From positions 1 to 20,413 of IMG/VR virus record IMGVR_UViG_3300025853_000858: a stretch of DNA of 20,413 bases. One strand, given 5' to 3'. Each line of letters starts with the position of its first letter. The stretch's first letter is position 1. Shown here one piece after another: positions 13,452 through 19,432 of this stretch. Source of the DNA: a virus. A model generated the notes under the pieces. It was not told the origin of the DNA, ran no database searches, and saw nothing but the letters and a program-made list of their open reading frames with translations. A program made the translations under genes and the position numbers.

Positions 13452-13480
13452 TTGACGTAGGTTTTATCCTACGATAACTT
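13452..13480 (+). promoter_or_regulatory. Rightward early promoter with embedded operator 5
   Basis: The -35 element TTGACG (13452-13457), a 17-bp spacer and the -10 element TAACTT (13475-13480) are overlapped by operator 5, ACGTAGG-TTTTAT-CCTACGA (13455-13474), a perfect 6-bp-arm palindrome filling the spacer. Repressor bound here would block RNA polymerase directly. The promoter serves the rightward operon that begins at 13534. The -10 is a modest match. Confidence 0.78.
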
Positions 13481-13533
13481 AATCCCATCAGCAGCGACAA
13501 CTTGAGCCTGCAAGCGACAATGGGAGACACCAC

Positions 13534-13863
13534 ATGAACGCCCTCACCGAAATCCATCCGCTAAAGACCCGCGCCGATAGCGCGTGCGATCTGACTGACG
13601 TGTGGATGGAGGAAACCGACCCGCAGAATGAGCGCGGAGAGGCTTGCGAGGCATATTTCACGCATGACGGTCGGGGCGATGCGTTCACCGCAGCAACCCT
13701 GATCGGCGCGCGGATCGACACCGGACACCGCGCCTATGAGTTGGGTCGCGATGAGGTGCTGGCGATGGTCGGCGCTGATGAGGTGGCACGCGTCGAAGCG
13801 CTGCACCTTGAAACACAATCGGAGCAAGAGGCCCGAGATATGGCCCCCTGCTACCGCGAATAG
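13534..13863 (+). CDS. First early-operon protein, unknown function
   Basis: 109 aa, acidic, no recognised family. The middle reads EAYFTHDGRGDAFTAATLIGARIDTGHRAYELGRDEVLAMVGADEVARVEALHLE, mixed alpha/beta with no metal or catalytic signature. The ATG at 13534 has GGGAG 8 nt upstream. As the first gene behind the repressor-controlled promoter it is among the first phage proteins made on induction, a position often used for host-takeover or anti-defence proteins. That is inference from position. Confidence 0.7.
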   Translation: MNALTEIHPLKTRADSACDLTDVWMEETDPQNERGEACEAYFTHDGRGDAFTAATLIGARIDTGHRAYELGRDEVLAMVGADEVARVEALHLETQSEQEARDMAPCYRE

Positions 13864-13883
13864 GCGGCCCTCCCTCCGCCTCT

Positions 13884-13921
13884 GCCTCGGCCCCTCCTCC
13901 CACACCACACAGGGCCGAGGC
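13884..13921. repeat. Perfect 10-bp inverted repeat in a 162-bp gap
   Basis: GCCTCGGCCC (13884-13893) pairs with GGGCCGAGGC (13912-13921) across an 18-nt C-rich loop, with no T run. It is the main feature of the gene-free stretch 13864-14025; the rest of that gap is C-rich sequence leading to the ribosome site CAGGAGA. It may be an RNA processing or stability element. Confidence 0.75.
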
Positions 13922-14025
13922 TCCCCATAACCCCCGCTGCGCTGATGCATCGCCCGTCGCGCGGCCAACTCCCCCGGCGTTTGCTGCTCGCGGCGCTGGG
14001 GCCTTTATTCACAGGAGAATGACAG

Positions 14026-14250
14026 ATGACGGTATGCGTTTCATTTCAAGGCCTGAGTTCCGTGAATGTCTGCGAGTTTGAGGGCCCGCACGATTTTTCC
14101 ACACTCGGATTTTTTGACGAAAATCGCGGTGAGGTGAAGATTTTCCTCGAAGGAAAAATGCGCGGCGCGGCTCATGCCATGAAGGCCGCCTTTGACGCCC
14201 ATGTCGCCAGCATCACCGCTGAGGACGTTACACCGGAGGCCGCACAATGA
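14026..14250 (+). CDS. Small phage protein, unknown function
   Basis: 74 aa (MTVCVSFQGLSSVNVCEFEGPHDF...), probably a small beta domain followed by one helix (RGAAHAMKAAFDAHVASI). AGGAGA lies 8 nt before the ATG. Its stop overlaps the next start (ATGA, 14247-14250). No motif points to a function. Confidence 0.65.
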   Translation: MTVCVSFQGLSSVNVCEFEGPHDFSTLGFFDENRGEVKIFLEGKMRGAAHAMKAAFDAHVASITAEDVTPEAAQ

Positions 14251-14690
14251 CCGCCGAAGTCCTCCCCCTCTTCCCCCGCGATACCGAGGCCCACGCCCGC
14301 AAGGTTGCGCTTCGTGTCCGTGATCACTCTGCAACCGGCCTGCGCAAGGCCCTCTGTGTCCTGTCCAGCGATGACCAGCGGAACGCGCTCTATGTGGGCC
14401 TGATCCTCTCTGAGCTTGACCGCCGCGAGCTGGCCACGGCATCGGCAAGAGGCCTTGCCCGCCAGATGATCTCGCAGGCCACTCCGGTTGAGCCGCGTGG
14501 GTTTGAAGCCGCGATCATCACAGCGCCCGCGCCACAGCCCGCACCGCGCCGCGCTGGCTTTGCCGACGCTTTCACCGCCGCCGCTGTGGCTGGTGCGCTG
14601 GCTCTCGCGCTGGTGTTTGGCACATCGGCTGCCGCCAAGGCTCGGGCTGATGTGGCTATGTATGAGAGGATGCAGGAGGCGGCGCGATGA
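14247..14690 (+). CDS. Phage protein with C-terminal membrane segment, unknown
   Basis: 147 aa. The first ~80 residues are helical and soluble (LRVRDHSATGLRKALCVLSSDDQRNALYVGLILSELDRREL). A Pro-rich hinge (APAPQPAPRR) leads to one hydrophobic segment (about 104-128, ending LALALVFGTSAAA) and a short basic/polar tail. The soluble part would be anchored to the inner membrane. Both ends are coupled by ATGA overlaps, the second to the exonuclease gene, so it is made together with the recombination proteins. No family is recognised. Confidence 0.7.
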   Translation: MTAEVLPLFPRDTEAHARKVALRVRDHSATGLRKALCVLSSDDQRNALYVGLILSELDRRELATASARGLARQMISQATPVEPRGFEAAIITAPAPQPAPRRAGFADAFTAAAVAGALALALVFGTSAAAKARADVAMYERMQEAAR

Positions 14691-15640
14691 TCAAGCAACG
14701 CTTCACCCTCGACAAGGCTGGCATCTACCAGCTCCCCGCAGATGTTTATCACGCCGATCCCTGCCCCGCGCCGAGCCTATCTTCCACGCTGGCCAAGACG
14801 ATGATCGCTCAAAGCCCGCTGCACGCATGGGACAAAAGCCCGCTACTCAACCCCAATTATGAGCAGGCCGACAGCAAGACGTTCGACATTGGCCGCGCCG
14901 CTCACCGCGCTGTTCTTGGCAAGGGTGAGGGCTATGTGGCGATCCCCAATGACATGCTCGCATCCAACGGCGCTGCGTCCACAAAGGCCGCGAAGGAGTT
15001 CATCGAAGTGGCCCGCGCGTCCGGTTTGACGCCTCTCAAGGCTGATGAGGTCGATCAGATCGGGTCCATCGCTGAGAAGGTTCGCGCCAAGCTGGATCGC
15101 ATGGGGATTGAGTTCGATCCCGCGCATTCTGAGGTGACAGCAATCGCGCAGATCGACGGTGTGTGGTGCCGCGCGATGATCGACAACGCGCCGACCGATC
15201 CACTCAAGCCGCTCTATGACCTCAAGACGTGTGAGGACGCCAGCCCGCAGGCCGTGGAGCGCTCAATCATGAACTACGGATATCAGCTGCAGGCGCAACA
15301 TTACATCGACGTGTGGAAGGCCGCCACGGGCGAAGATCGCGCATTCTGCTTCGTATTCGTTGAGAAGAAGTCACCCCATGAGGTGACGCTGGCCCGCATC
15401 GCGAACGGCACGATGGTTATTGCTCGCAAGCAGGCGATCCGCGCCCGTGAAATGTGGGCGAACTGCATCAAGGCGAAGAATTGGCCGGGCTATCCCGATG
15501 GCATCATGGAAATCGACCTGCCCGCATACTGGCAGGAACGCTGGCTCGAGCGCGAGAGCGTAGAGGCCGATCACAAGCAGCGGACTGGGAGCGACATTCT
15601 TGAGCTCGCTCGCCGCTTCCAATCACCCGAAGGACTTTGA
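14687..15640 (+). CDS. RecE-like PD-(D/E)XK exonuclease
   Basis: 317 aa of the exodeoxyribonuclease VIII-like (PDDEXK_12/DUF3799) type. Features in order: YHADPCPAPSLSSTLAKTMIAQSPLHAW (21-48), the conserved GRAAHRAVL with His73, Glu149 in HSEVTAIA, Asp166 in CRAMID, Asp178-x-Lys180 in LYDLKTC, and the helix YGYQLQAQHY (197-206) of this nuclease class. It resects double-strand ends 5' to 3' to expose single strands for annealing. It is followed directly by an ATP-dependent recombination protein, forming an exonuclease/annealing-partner pair. The start overlaps the upstream stop (ATGA). Confidence 0.92.
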   Translation: MIKQRFTLDKAGIYQLPADVYHADPCPAPSLSSTLAKTMIAQSPLHAWDKSPLLNPNYEQADSKTFDIGRAAHRAVLGKGEGYVAIPNDMLASNGAASTKAAKEFIEVARASGLTPLKADEVDQIGSIAEKVRAKLDRMGIEFDPAHSEVTAIAQIDGVWCRAMIDNAPTDPLKPLYDLKTCEDASPQAVERSIMNYGYQLQAQHYIDVWKAATGEDRAFCFVFVEKKSPHEVTLARIANGTMVIARKQAIRAREMWANCIKAKNWPGYPDGIMEIDLPAYWQERWLERESVEADHKQRTGSDILELARRFQSPEGL

Positions 15641-15642
15641 CA

Positions 15643-16755
15643 ATGAGCATCCGCTTTATCCCCGTTGCTGAGATCAACGACCCGCTGACGCTGGCAATCG
15701 GCCTGTCTGGTGGCTCCGGCACTGGCAAGACCTATACCGCCCTGCGCATGGCGCGCGGCATCGCAGAGACGATCACGGGCAAAAAGGGCGCGCCCATCGG
15801 GTTTGTGGACACCGAGAACCGCCGCGCGCTGCACTACCGGCAGGCGTTCCCTGAAATGGTGCACTTCGACATGACTGCGCTCGATGAATCCGGCGCCATG
15901 GTTGGCTTCAACCCTGAGCGCTGGATTGATGTGATCGACGCCGCAGAGGCCGCAGGGCTTCCCGTGATCGTGGTGGATAGCTTCTCACACGCATGGGAAG
16001 GTGTGAACGGGGTTCTGGAGCTGCAAGCATTCGAGCTTGAGCGCCTTGTTTCGGAAGCCGAGAAGCGCGCAGCGGGCCGCTATACCGTGGACCCCGCCAA
16101 GTTCTCGCAGCTCGCATGGGCGGCCGTGAAGCCGCGGTATCGCCGCCTGATTGACCGGATCGTGCGGGCCAAGACCAACATCATCATGTGCACCCGCGCA
16201 AAGCCCGTCATGCAATCAGGATTTGGCGACAAGGCGAAGAACGCGCGCAGCACAAAAACCCGCCGAGAGGATGTGCCGTGGGATCCGGCGAGCGATGGCG
16301 ATCTGATGTTTGAGATGACAACGATGGTCATTCTCGACCCGAAGGCCCCGGGCTGCCCCACCTATCAGATCAAGGTGGCTGACCAGTTCAAAGGACTGCT
16401 CAATGTTAGCCGCCAGATGGACGAAAGCACGGGCCGCGCGATGGCGGAGTGGGCGCTTGGTCTGGGCGATGCTCAGAAGAAGAAGGAAGCCATGGACGCG
16501 GCGCGCGAAGAGGCCCGCAAGGGCGGCGACGTGTTCCGCAAATGGTGGAGCGAAAACCTGTCGCTTCATGGCGTCCTGACCCCAATCAAAGAGGAACTGC
16601 GCAGGATCTTCGAGGCTGCAGACGCTGCTGCGGCGGAGAGCGCCAGCGGAGAGTTTGACGCCTTCACCCCCACCCCAGAACAGCTCGCAGCGGCAGAGGC
16701 CGAAGCGCTCGCGGCGATCCGCGAAAGCGACGAGCAGGCGCAAGCCGCCGAATAA
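15643..16755 (+). CDS. RecA-fold phage recombination ATPase (Sak4/AAA_24-like)
   Basis: 370 aa from the ATG at 15643, with AAGGA upstream; a TTG two codons earlier is rejected. Walker A GGSGTGKT (23-30) follows a strand typical of RecA-like folds, and Walker B is PVIVVDSFSH (107-116). Then come a sensor-like strand TNIIMCTRAKP and VADQFKGLL. Phages often place such ATPases next to a RecE-like nuclease as single-strand annealing/strand-exchange proteins (Sak4 type). The C-terminal ~100 residues are an Ala/Glu-rich helical extension with WWSENLSLHGVLTPIKEELRRIFEAAD, which makes the protein longer than typical Sak4. Biochemical role is inferred from neighbour and fold. Confidence 0.85.
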   Translation: MSIRFIPVAEINDPLTLAIGLSGGSGTGKTYTALRMARGIAETITGKKGAPIGFVDTENRRALHYRQAFPEMVHFDMTALDESGAMVGFNPERWIDVIDAAEAAGLPVIVVDSFSHAWEGVNGVLELQAFELERLVSEAEKRAAGRYTVDPAKFSQLAWAAVKPRYRRLIDRIVRAKTNIIMCTRAKPVMQSGFGDKAKNARSTKTRREDVPWDPASDGDLMFEMTTMVILDPKAPGCPTYQIKVADQFKGLLNVSRQMDESTGRAMAEWALGLGDAQKKKEAMDAAREEARKGGDVFRKWWSENLSLHGVLTPIKEELRRIFEAADAAAAESASGEFDAFTPTPEQLAAAEAEALAAIRESDEQAQAAE

Positions 16756-16807
16756 GAGGCCGCATGGTGCAGCCTCGGGCGGCGGTGATGTAACGGACCC
16801 GCCGCCC
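16756..16807. repeat. Two adjacent hairpins before the GapR-like gene
   Basis: GAGGC (16756-16760) pairs with GCCTC (16772-16776), and GGGCGGCGG (16777-16785) pairs perfectly with CCGCCGCCC (16799-16807). Both are GC-rich with no T run, filling the gap between the ATPase gene and the ribosome site AAGGAG. Confidence 0.75.
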
Positions 16808-16834
16808 AACCGTACAAGGGAAGGAGCCCACCAC

Positions 16835-17080
16835 ATGAGCGATGCATACAACGTGACAGCCGAAGAGCTGCGCCAGTTCGTCGAGCAATACGAGAGCCTT
16901 GAGGCCGAGAAGAAAGACCTCACCGAGCAGCAGAAGGACATCATGTCCGAGGCGAAGGCGCGGGGCTACGACACCGCCGTCATCAAGAAGGTCATCTCCC
17001 TGCGCAAGCGCGACAAGGACGACATCGCCGAGGAAGAGGCGATCTTGGAGCTCTATAAAACCGCGCTCGGCATGAGCTGA
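16835..17080 (+). CDS. GapR-like (DUF2312) nucleoid-associated protein
   Basis: 81 aa from the ATG at 16835 with AAGGAG 9 nt upstream. NVTAEELRQFVEQYESLEAEKKDLTEQQKDIMSEAKARGYDTAVIKKVISLRKRDKDDIAEEEAILELYKTALG matches the DUF2312/GapR family almost from end to end. In Caulobacter, GapR forms dimers and tetramers that clamp overtwisted, AT-rich DNA and help type II topoisomerases ahead of replication. A phage copy in the recombination operon could aid phage replication or redirect the host protein. Long N-terminal extensions in the same frame lie inside the preceding gene and are rejected. Confidence 0.92.
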   Translation: MSDAYNVTAEELRQFVEQYESLEAEKKDLTEQQKDIMSEAKARGYDTAVIKKVISLRKRDKDDIAEEEAILELYKTALGMS

Positions 17081-17091
17081 CCATCCGGTGA

Positions 17092-17110
17092 CCGCCCCCA
17101 CGTGGGGCGG
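17092..17110. repeat. Compact perfect hairpin upstream of the next gene
   Basis: CCGCCCC-cacgt-GGGGCGG, 12 nt after the GapR-like stop and about 20 nt before the ribosome site AGGAGG. No T run follows. It is similar in layout to the hairpins at 13884 and 16777. Confidence 0.75.
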
Positions 17111-17141
17111 CATCCCGAGAGACAGCAAACAGGAGGCCGAT

Positions 17142-17594
17142 ATGCGAGCCTGCAACGTCATAATTCGCGACAAGCACTACCATGAAATGCACCATGCCCT
17201 TGGCTGTCCGTGGCCCGATGAGATCATGGGCGAGACATATCGCAACTATTTCGCGATCGATGCAGACACTGAAACTGCAACACGGATGCGCGCCTCTCCG
17301 CACTGGACTGGCGGCACGAAAAAGTTCGGCATGGTCTATTTCAGCGTGACGGATCAGGGCAAGCGAGCGCTGATCGATCACATGCAGGCAAACGTCACCG
17401 TTCCGGCCCGCTATGCGATCACGTTCCGGCATTACGACGGGTGCAAACTAGTGCCAGCTCGGAGCCGTTCCGCCGCAAAATACGCGTCATATCTGGCCGC
17501 TGAAATCGAATGGCCGTTCATCGAGTATGCCGCCGAGATCAAATCGGTGCGGCTGCACTCCGTAGCGATCAACCCCGCACCAGCCACCCCATGA
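17142..17594 (+). CDS. Phage protein of unknown function
   Basis: 150 aa from the ATG at 17142, which has AGGAGG 6 nt upstream; the longer in-frame start at 17088 precedes the hairpin and is rejected. The first part, HEMHHALGCPWPDEIMGETYRNYFAIDADTETATRMRASPHW...GMVYFSVTDQGKRALIDHM, resembles a hypothetical family frequent in alphaproteobacterial phages. The C-terminal part, RSRSAAKYASYLAAEIEWPFIEYAAEIKSVRLH, looks like a second short helical module. His-rich KHYHEMHH near the start could bind metal. No function is known. The stop overlaps a 27-codon gene (ATGA). Confidence 0.7.
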   Translation: MRACNVIIRDKHYHEMHHALGCPWPDEIMGETYRNYFAIDADTETATRMRASPHWTGGTKKFGMVYFSVTDQGKRALIDHMQANVTVPARYAITFRHYDGCKLVPARSRSAAKYASYLAAEIEWPFIEYAAEIKSVRLHSVAINPAPATP

Positions 17595-17674
17595 CAACCG
17601 CCCTCCTCCTCGCAGGCCTGTGCGTCGTCGCGGCCCTGCTCGTCGCCCTCATCATGATTGGATTTGATCAATGA
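17591..17674 (+). CDS. 27-aa single-membrane-segment microprotein
   Basis: MTTALLLAGLCVVAALLVAL followed by IMIGFDQ: almost entirely one hydrophobic helix. Its start overlaps the preceding stop (ATGA, 17591-17594) and its stop overlaps the next start (ATGA, 17671-17674), so it fills exactly the space between two genes with the coupling used throughout this operon. That architecture argues strongly that it is translated. Single-helix phage microproteins can disturb or regulate membrane enzymes; the function is unknown. Confidence 0.7.
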   Translation: MTTALLLAGLCVVAALLVALIMIGFDQ

Positions 17675-17925
17675 CCTCACCAGCCATCCCTTGCCCGATC
17701 TGTGACAGCCCGAAGCTGGAAACGGAGGGTAAAACCCACGACACCCGCTTTGTGCGCTGCGAGGCTTGCGGCTTTGAACTGCACCACTGCGGGACAAACG
17801 CGCGGGTGCTGGCGATGAATGCCGCACTCAAGGCCGTCCACGCAAAGCAGGCCCTTGAGGCTGAGAGCCGCATTCTGCGCGGTCAGCTCGCCGCCGTGCT
17901 TGGGCCTAAGCGGGAGGTGGCGTGA
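17671..17925 (+). CDS. Lar-like zinc-binding (restriction alleviation) protein
   Basis: 84 aa. A zinc ribbon with CPIC (8-11) and CEAC (30-33), arranged as IPCPICDSPKLETEG...FVRCEACGFELHHCG, resembles the Lar family, whose founding member on the Rac prophage reduces host type I restriction. The C-terminal half is one long helix (ALKAVHAKQALEAESRILRGQLAAVL). If Lar-like, it protects incoming or replicating phage DNA. Small zinc ribbons are easily mistaken for one another, so the role is provisional. Confidence 0.68.
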   Translation: MTSPAIPCPICDSPKLETEGKTHDTRFVRCEACGFELHHCGTNARVLAMNAALKAVHAKQALEAESRILRGQLAAVLGPKREVA

Positions 17926-18596
17926 TGGCTGACAAACCGATCCTATTCTCCGCGCCGATGGTGCGCGCCCTGCTCGATGGCCGGAAGACCCAGACGCGGC
18001 GGGTTATCAACGCGCCATCCGCGCATGATGCAATCGCCGTTTTTGGCGCTGATTTTTTGACGCTGCGCGGTAATTTCGACCTGCTTCCGATCCGGGCTCT
18101 TCGCGGCGACCGCCTTTGGGTGCGGGAAGCATGGCGCAGCATGGATGGACTGGACGGCAGTAATGCCACCGAGATCGCAGCAAATTGCATCGAGGCTGGT
18201 TATCGACGCCCATGGGCCCCGCTCCATTATGAGGCAGATGGTGCCCGCGTGGACTGGATTGCTGAACTTCGCGGGTTCGGGACCAAGGCTGGCCGCTACC
18301 GTCACGCCCGCTTTATGCCCCGCTGGGCCTCCCGCCTGACGCTGATCGTGACCGATGTCCGCGTGCAGCGGTTGCAGGATATCAGCGGAGAGGAATGCGC
18401 TGCGGAGGGCGTGTGCGAATTTGCCATGCTTCCGCCTACAGACGCAGATGCGGCCGACGCCAGAATTGTGTTTCGCGACCTCTGGAACAGACTGCACGGC
18501 CCCGAAGCATGGGATGCAAACCCGTGGGTGGCCGCGTATTCGTTCCGCGTTATTCGCGCGAACATCGATAGCGAGGCGGTCGGATATGCTCTTTGA
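17925..18596 (+). CDS. ASCH/PUA-like phage protein
   Basis: 223 aa from the ATG at 17925, which shares one base with the preceding stop (TGATG) and has GGGAGG upstream. ILFSAPMVRALLDGRKTQTRRVI near the N-terminus, RGDRLWVREAWR (about 61-72) and the C-terminal NPWVAAYSFRVI are the recurrent blocks of a phage family related to ASCH/PUA-like domains, which bind RNA or modified nucleotides. Database labels vary from hypothetical to morphogenetic protein. The location in the early operon favours nucleic-acid metabolism over morphogenesis. The biochemical activity is not known. Confidence 0.75.
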   Translation: MADKPILFSAPMVRALLDGRKTQTRRVINAPSAHDAIAVFGADFLTLRGNFDLLPIRALRGDRLWVREAWRSMDGLDGSNATEIAANCIEAGYRRPWAPLHYEADGARVDWIAELRGFGTKAGRYRHARFMPRWASRLTLIVTDVRVQRLQDISGEECAAEGVCEFAMLPPTDADAADARIVFRDLWNRLHGPEAWDANPWVAAYSFRVIRANIDSEAVGYAL

Positions 18597-18804
18597 CAAA
18601 ACCACGTTTCCCAAGGCTGCACCAATCAAGCGCATGCGCGTGGCGGACGCTGGCGAAATGACCGGAGGGAAAAAGGGCATTCGCTTTGTCTGCTCACGCT
18701 GCGGCCATGACACCGGATGGATCGCGGATCACTGGACGATTTCAGAGAACAAGCGCGGGCTCCCATGCCCATGCTGCAACGGGATTGAGGCCGCCCATGG
18801 ATAA
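18586..18804 (+). CDS. Small zinc-ribbon phage protein
   Basis: 72 aa from the ATG at 18586, 11 nt inside the previous gene. Two Cys pairs, CSRC (36-39) and CPCC (61-64), frame GHDTGWIADHWTISENKRGLP, a zinc-ribbon pattern. It probably binds nucleic acid or a protein partner. It is the third small zinc-ribbon protein in this prophage. A longer in-frame start upstream lies inside the ASCH-like gene and is rejected. Confidence 0.72.
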   Translation: MLFDKTTFPKAAPIKRMRVADAGEMTGGKKGIRFVCSRCGHDTGWIADHWTISENKRGLPCPCCNGIEAAHG

Positions 18805-18961
18805 CCCCGACCGCCTCCCGCATCTCGCCCGCCTCGCCGAGGCCCACGACCCAGAACCCACGCAACCCCGCCGCATGCCCTCGGGCTGGTGGCTACTGCC
18901 CGCGCTGATCGTGAGTGTGGGGCTATCCATCACACGCACCATAAGGAAGGCTCTGGTATGA
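18797..18961 (+). CDS. 54-aa single-TM phage protein
   Basis: 54 aa from the ATG at 18797, 8 nt inside the previous gene. A soluble, Pro-rich N-terminus (MDNPDRLPHLARLAEAHDPE...) leads to one hydrophobic segment (about 31-46, WWLLPALIVSVGLSIT) and a basic end (RTIRKALV). Its stop overlaps the xis-like start (ATGA). No family is recognised. Confidence 0.6.
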   Translation: MDNPDRLPHLARLAEAHDPEPTQPRRMPSGWWLLPALIVSVGLSITRTIRKALV

Positions 18962-19176
18962 GTAAGCATGAGGATTTCAAAACCGCCGCGATGCTGCCGG
19001 CACTGATGCGAGTTTCAGAAGCCCAGACACATTTCAACGTTTCGCGGTCCACGATCTATCGCGCTGCGAAAGCTGGCGAGATCAAGCTGTATAAGCGGTG
19101 CGGGACGCGGGTTGATACGGAGGAACTGCGGGCGTGGTTGTCGCCGGATGATGAAGGCAGCGAGCGGCCCCAGTAA
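18958..19176 (+). CDS. Excisionase-like HTH (MerR/HTH_17-type) protein
   Basis: 72 aa. MRVSEAQTHFNVSRSTIYRAAKAGEIKLYKRCGTRVDTEELRAWLS is a winged HTH of the excisionase/HTH_17 type, with recognition helix SRSTIYRAAKAG. AAGGAAGG lies 7 nt before the ATG. It is the last phage gene, about 85 bp from the 3' end of tRNA-Thr, where Xis proteins bind to direct excision. The overlap with the previous stop (ATGA) keeps it in the early operon, so it would be made only on induction. No integrase gene follows it. Confidence 0.8.
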   Translation: MSKHEDFKTAAMLPALMRVSEAQTHFNVSRSTIYRAAKAGEIKLYKRCGTRVDTEELRAWLSPDDEGSERPQ

Positions 19177-19185
19177 ACTTATTCT

Positions 19186-19209
19186 GTGGGGCTGGCCGTG
19201 GGGCTGACC
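19186..19209. repeat. Two tandem 12-bp repeats, candidate Int/Xis arm sites
   Basis: GTGGGGCTGGCC (19186-19197) is followed immediately by GTGGGGCTGACC (19198-19209); 11 of 12 bases match. They lie between the xis-like gene and the tRNA 3' end, the usual place for integrase arm-type or Xis binding sites. Confidence 0.7.
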
Positions 19210-19211
19210 CA

Positions 19212-19256
19212 CACCAGAAAACCTTATCGTTAATAGTATCAACAGGTTATCTGGTG
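19212..19256. repeat. 13-bp inverted repeat at the tRNA end, candidate attachment region
   Basis: CACCAGAAAACCT (19212-19224) pairs with AGGTTATCTGGTG (19244-19256) with one mismatch across a 19-nt AT-rich loop. It lies 4 bp from the tRNA CCA end and reads as phage-side attachment DNA. No T run on either strand, so it is not an ordinary tRNA terminator. Confidence 0.7.
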
Positions 19257-19260
19257 GAAT

Positions 19261-19336
19261 TGGTGCCGCTGAAGGGACTCGAACCCCCGACCCCATCATT
19301 ACGAATGACGTGCTCTACCAGCTGAGCTACAGCGGC
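19261..19336 (-). tRNA. tRNA-Thr (anticodon CGT)
   Basis: A full cloverleaf on the minus strand. The acceptor GCCGCTG/CAGCGGC is 7 bp. The anticodon stem is CGTCA/TGATG with loop TTCGTAA, giving anticodon CGT. The T arm contains GGTTCGAGTCC and the discriminator A is followed by an encoded CCA (19263-19261). The 3' end faces the prophage, and tRNA 3' ends are classic tyrosine-recombinase attachment sites; the phage therefore probably rebuilt this end on integration and kept the tRNA functional. Confidence 0.96.
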
Positions 19337-19376
19337 CTGGTGGCGCGCCGGATAGCACCTTCTCCGGCGGATGTGT

Positions 19377-19404
19377 AGCCCCTTTTTTAGGTCGGGGCTT
19401 TTTT
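19377..19404 (+). terminator. Terminator between tRNA-Thr and hemY-like gene
   Basis: AGCCCC (19377-19382) pairs with GGGGCT (19394-19399) and is followed by TTTTTT on the plus strand. It would stop rightward prophage transcription before it runs antisense into the hemY-like gene. A second stem, CGCCGGA/TCCGGCG (19346-19352 with 19363-19369), lies just before it. Confidence 0.7.
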
Positions 19405-19432
19405 CCGGAGATTTCCGACGCGCCGATTGAGG

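Noticed and set aside
19212-19256. tRNA-Thr transcription terminator
   Set aside because: The stem is strong but neither strand has a T run after it, and it lies in phage-side DNA. An attachment or recombinase site is more likely.
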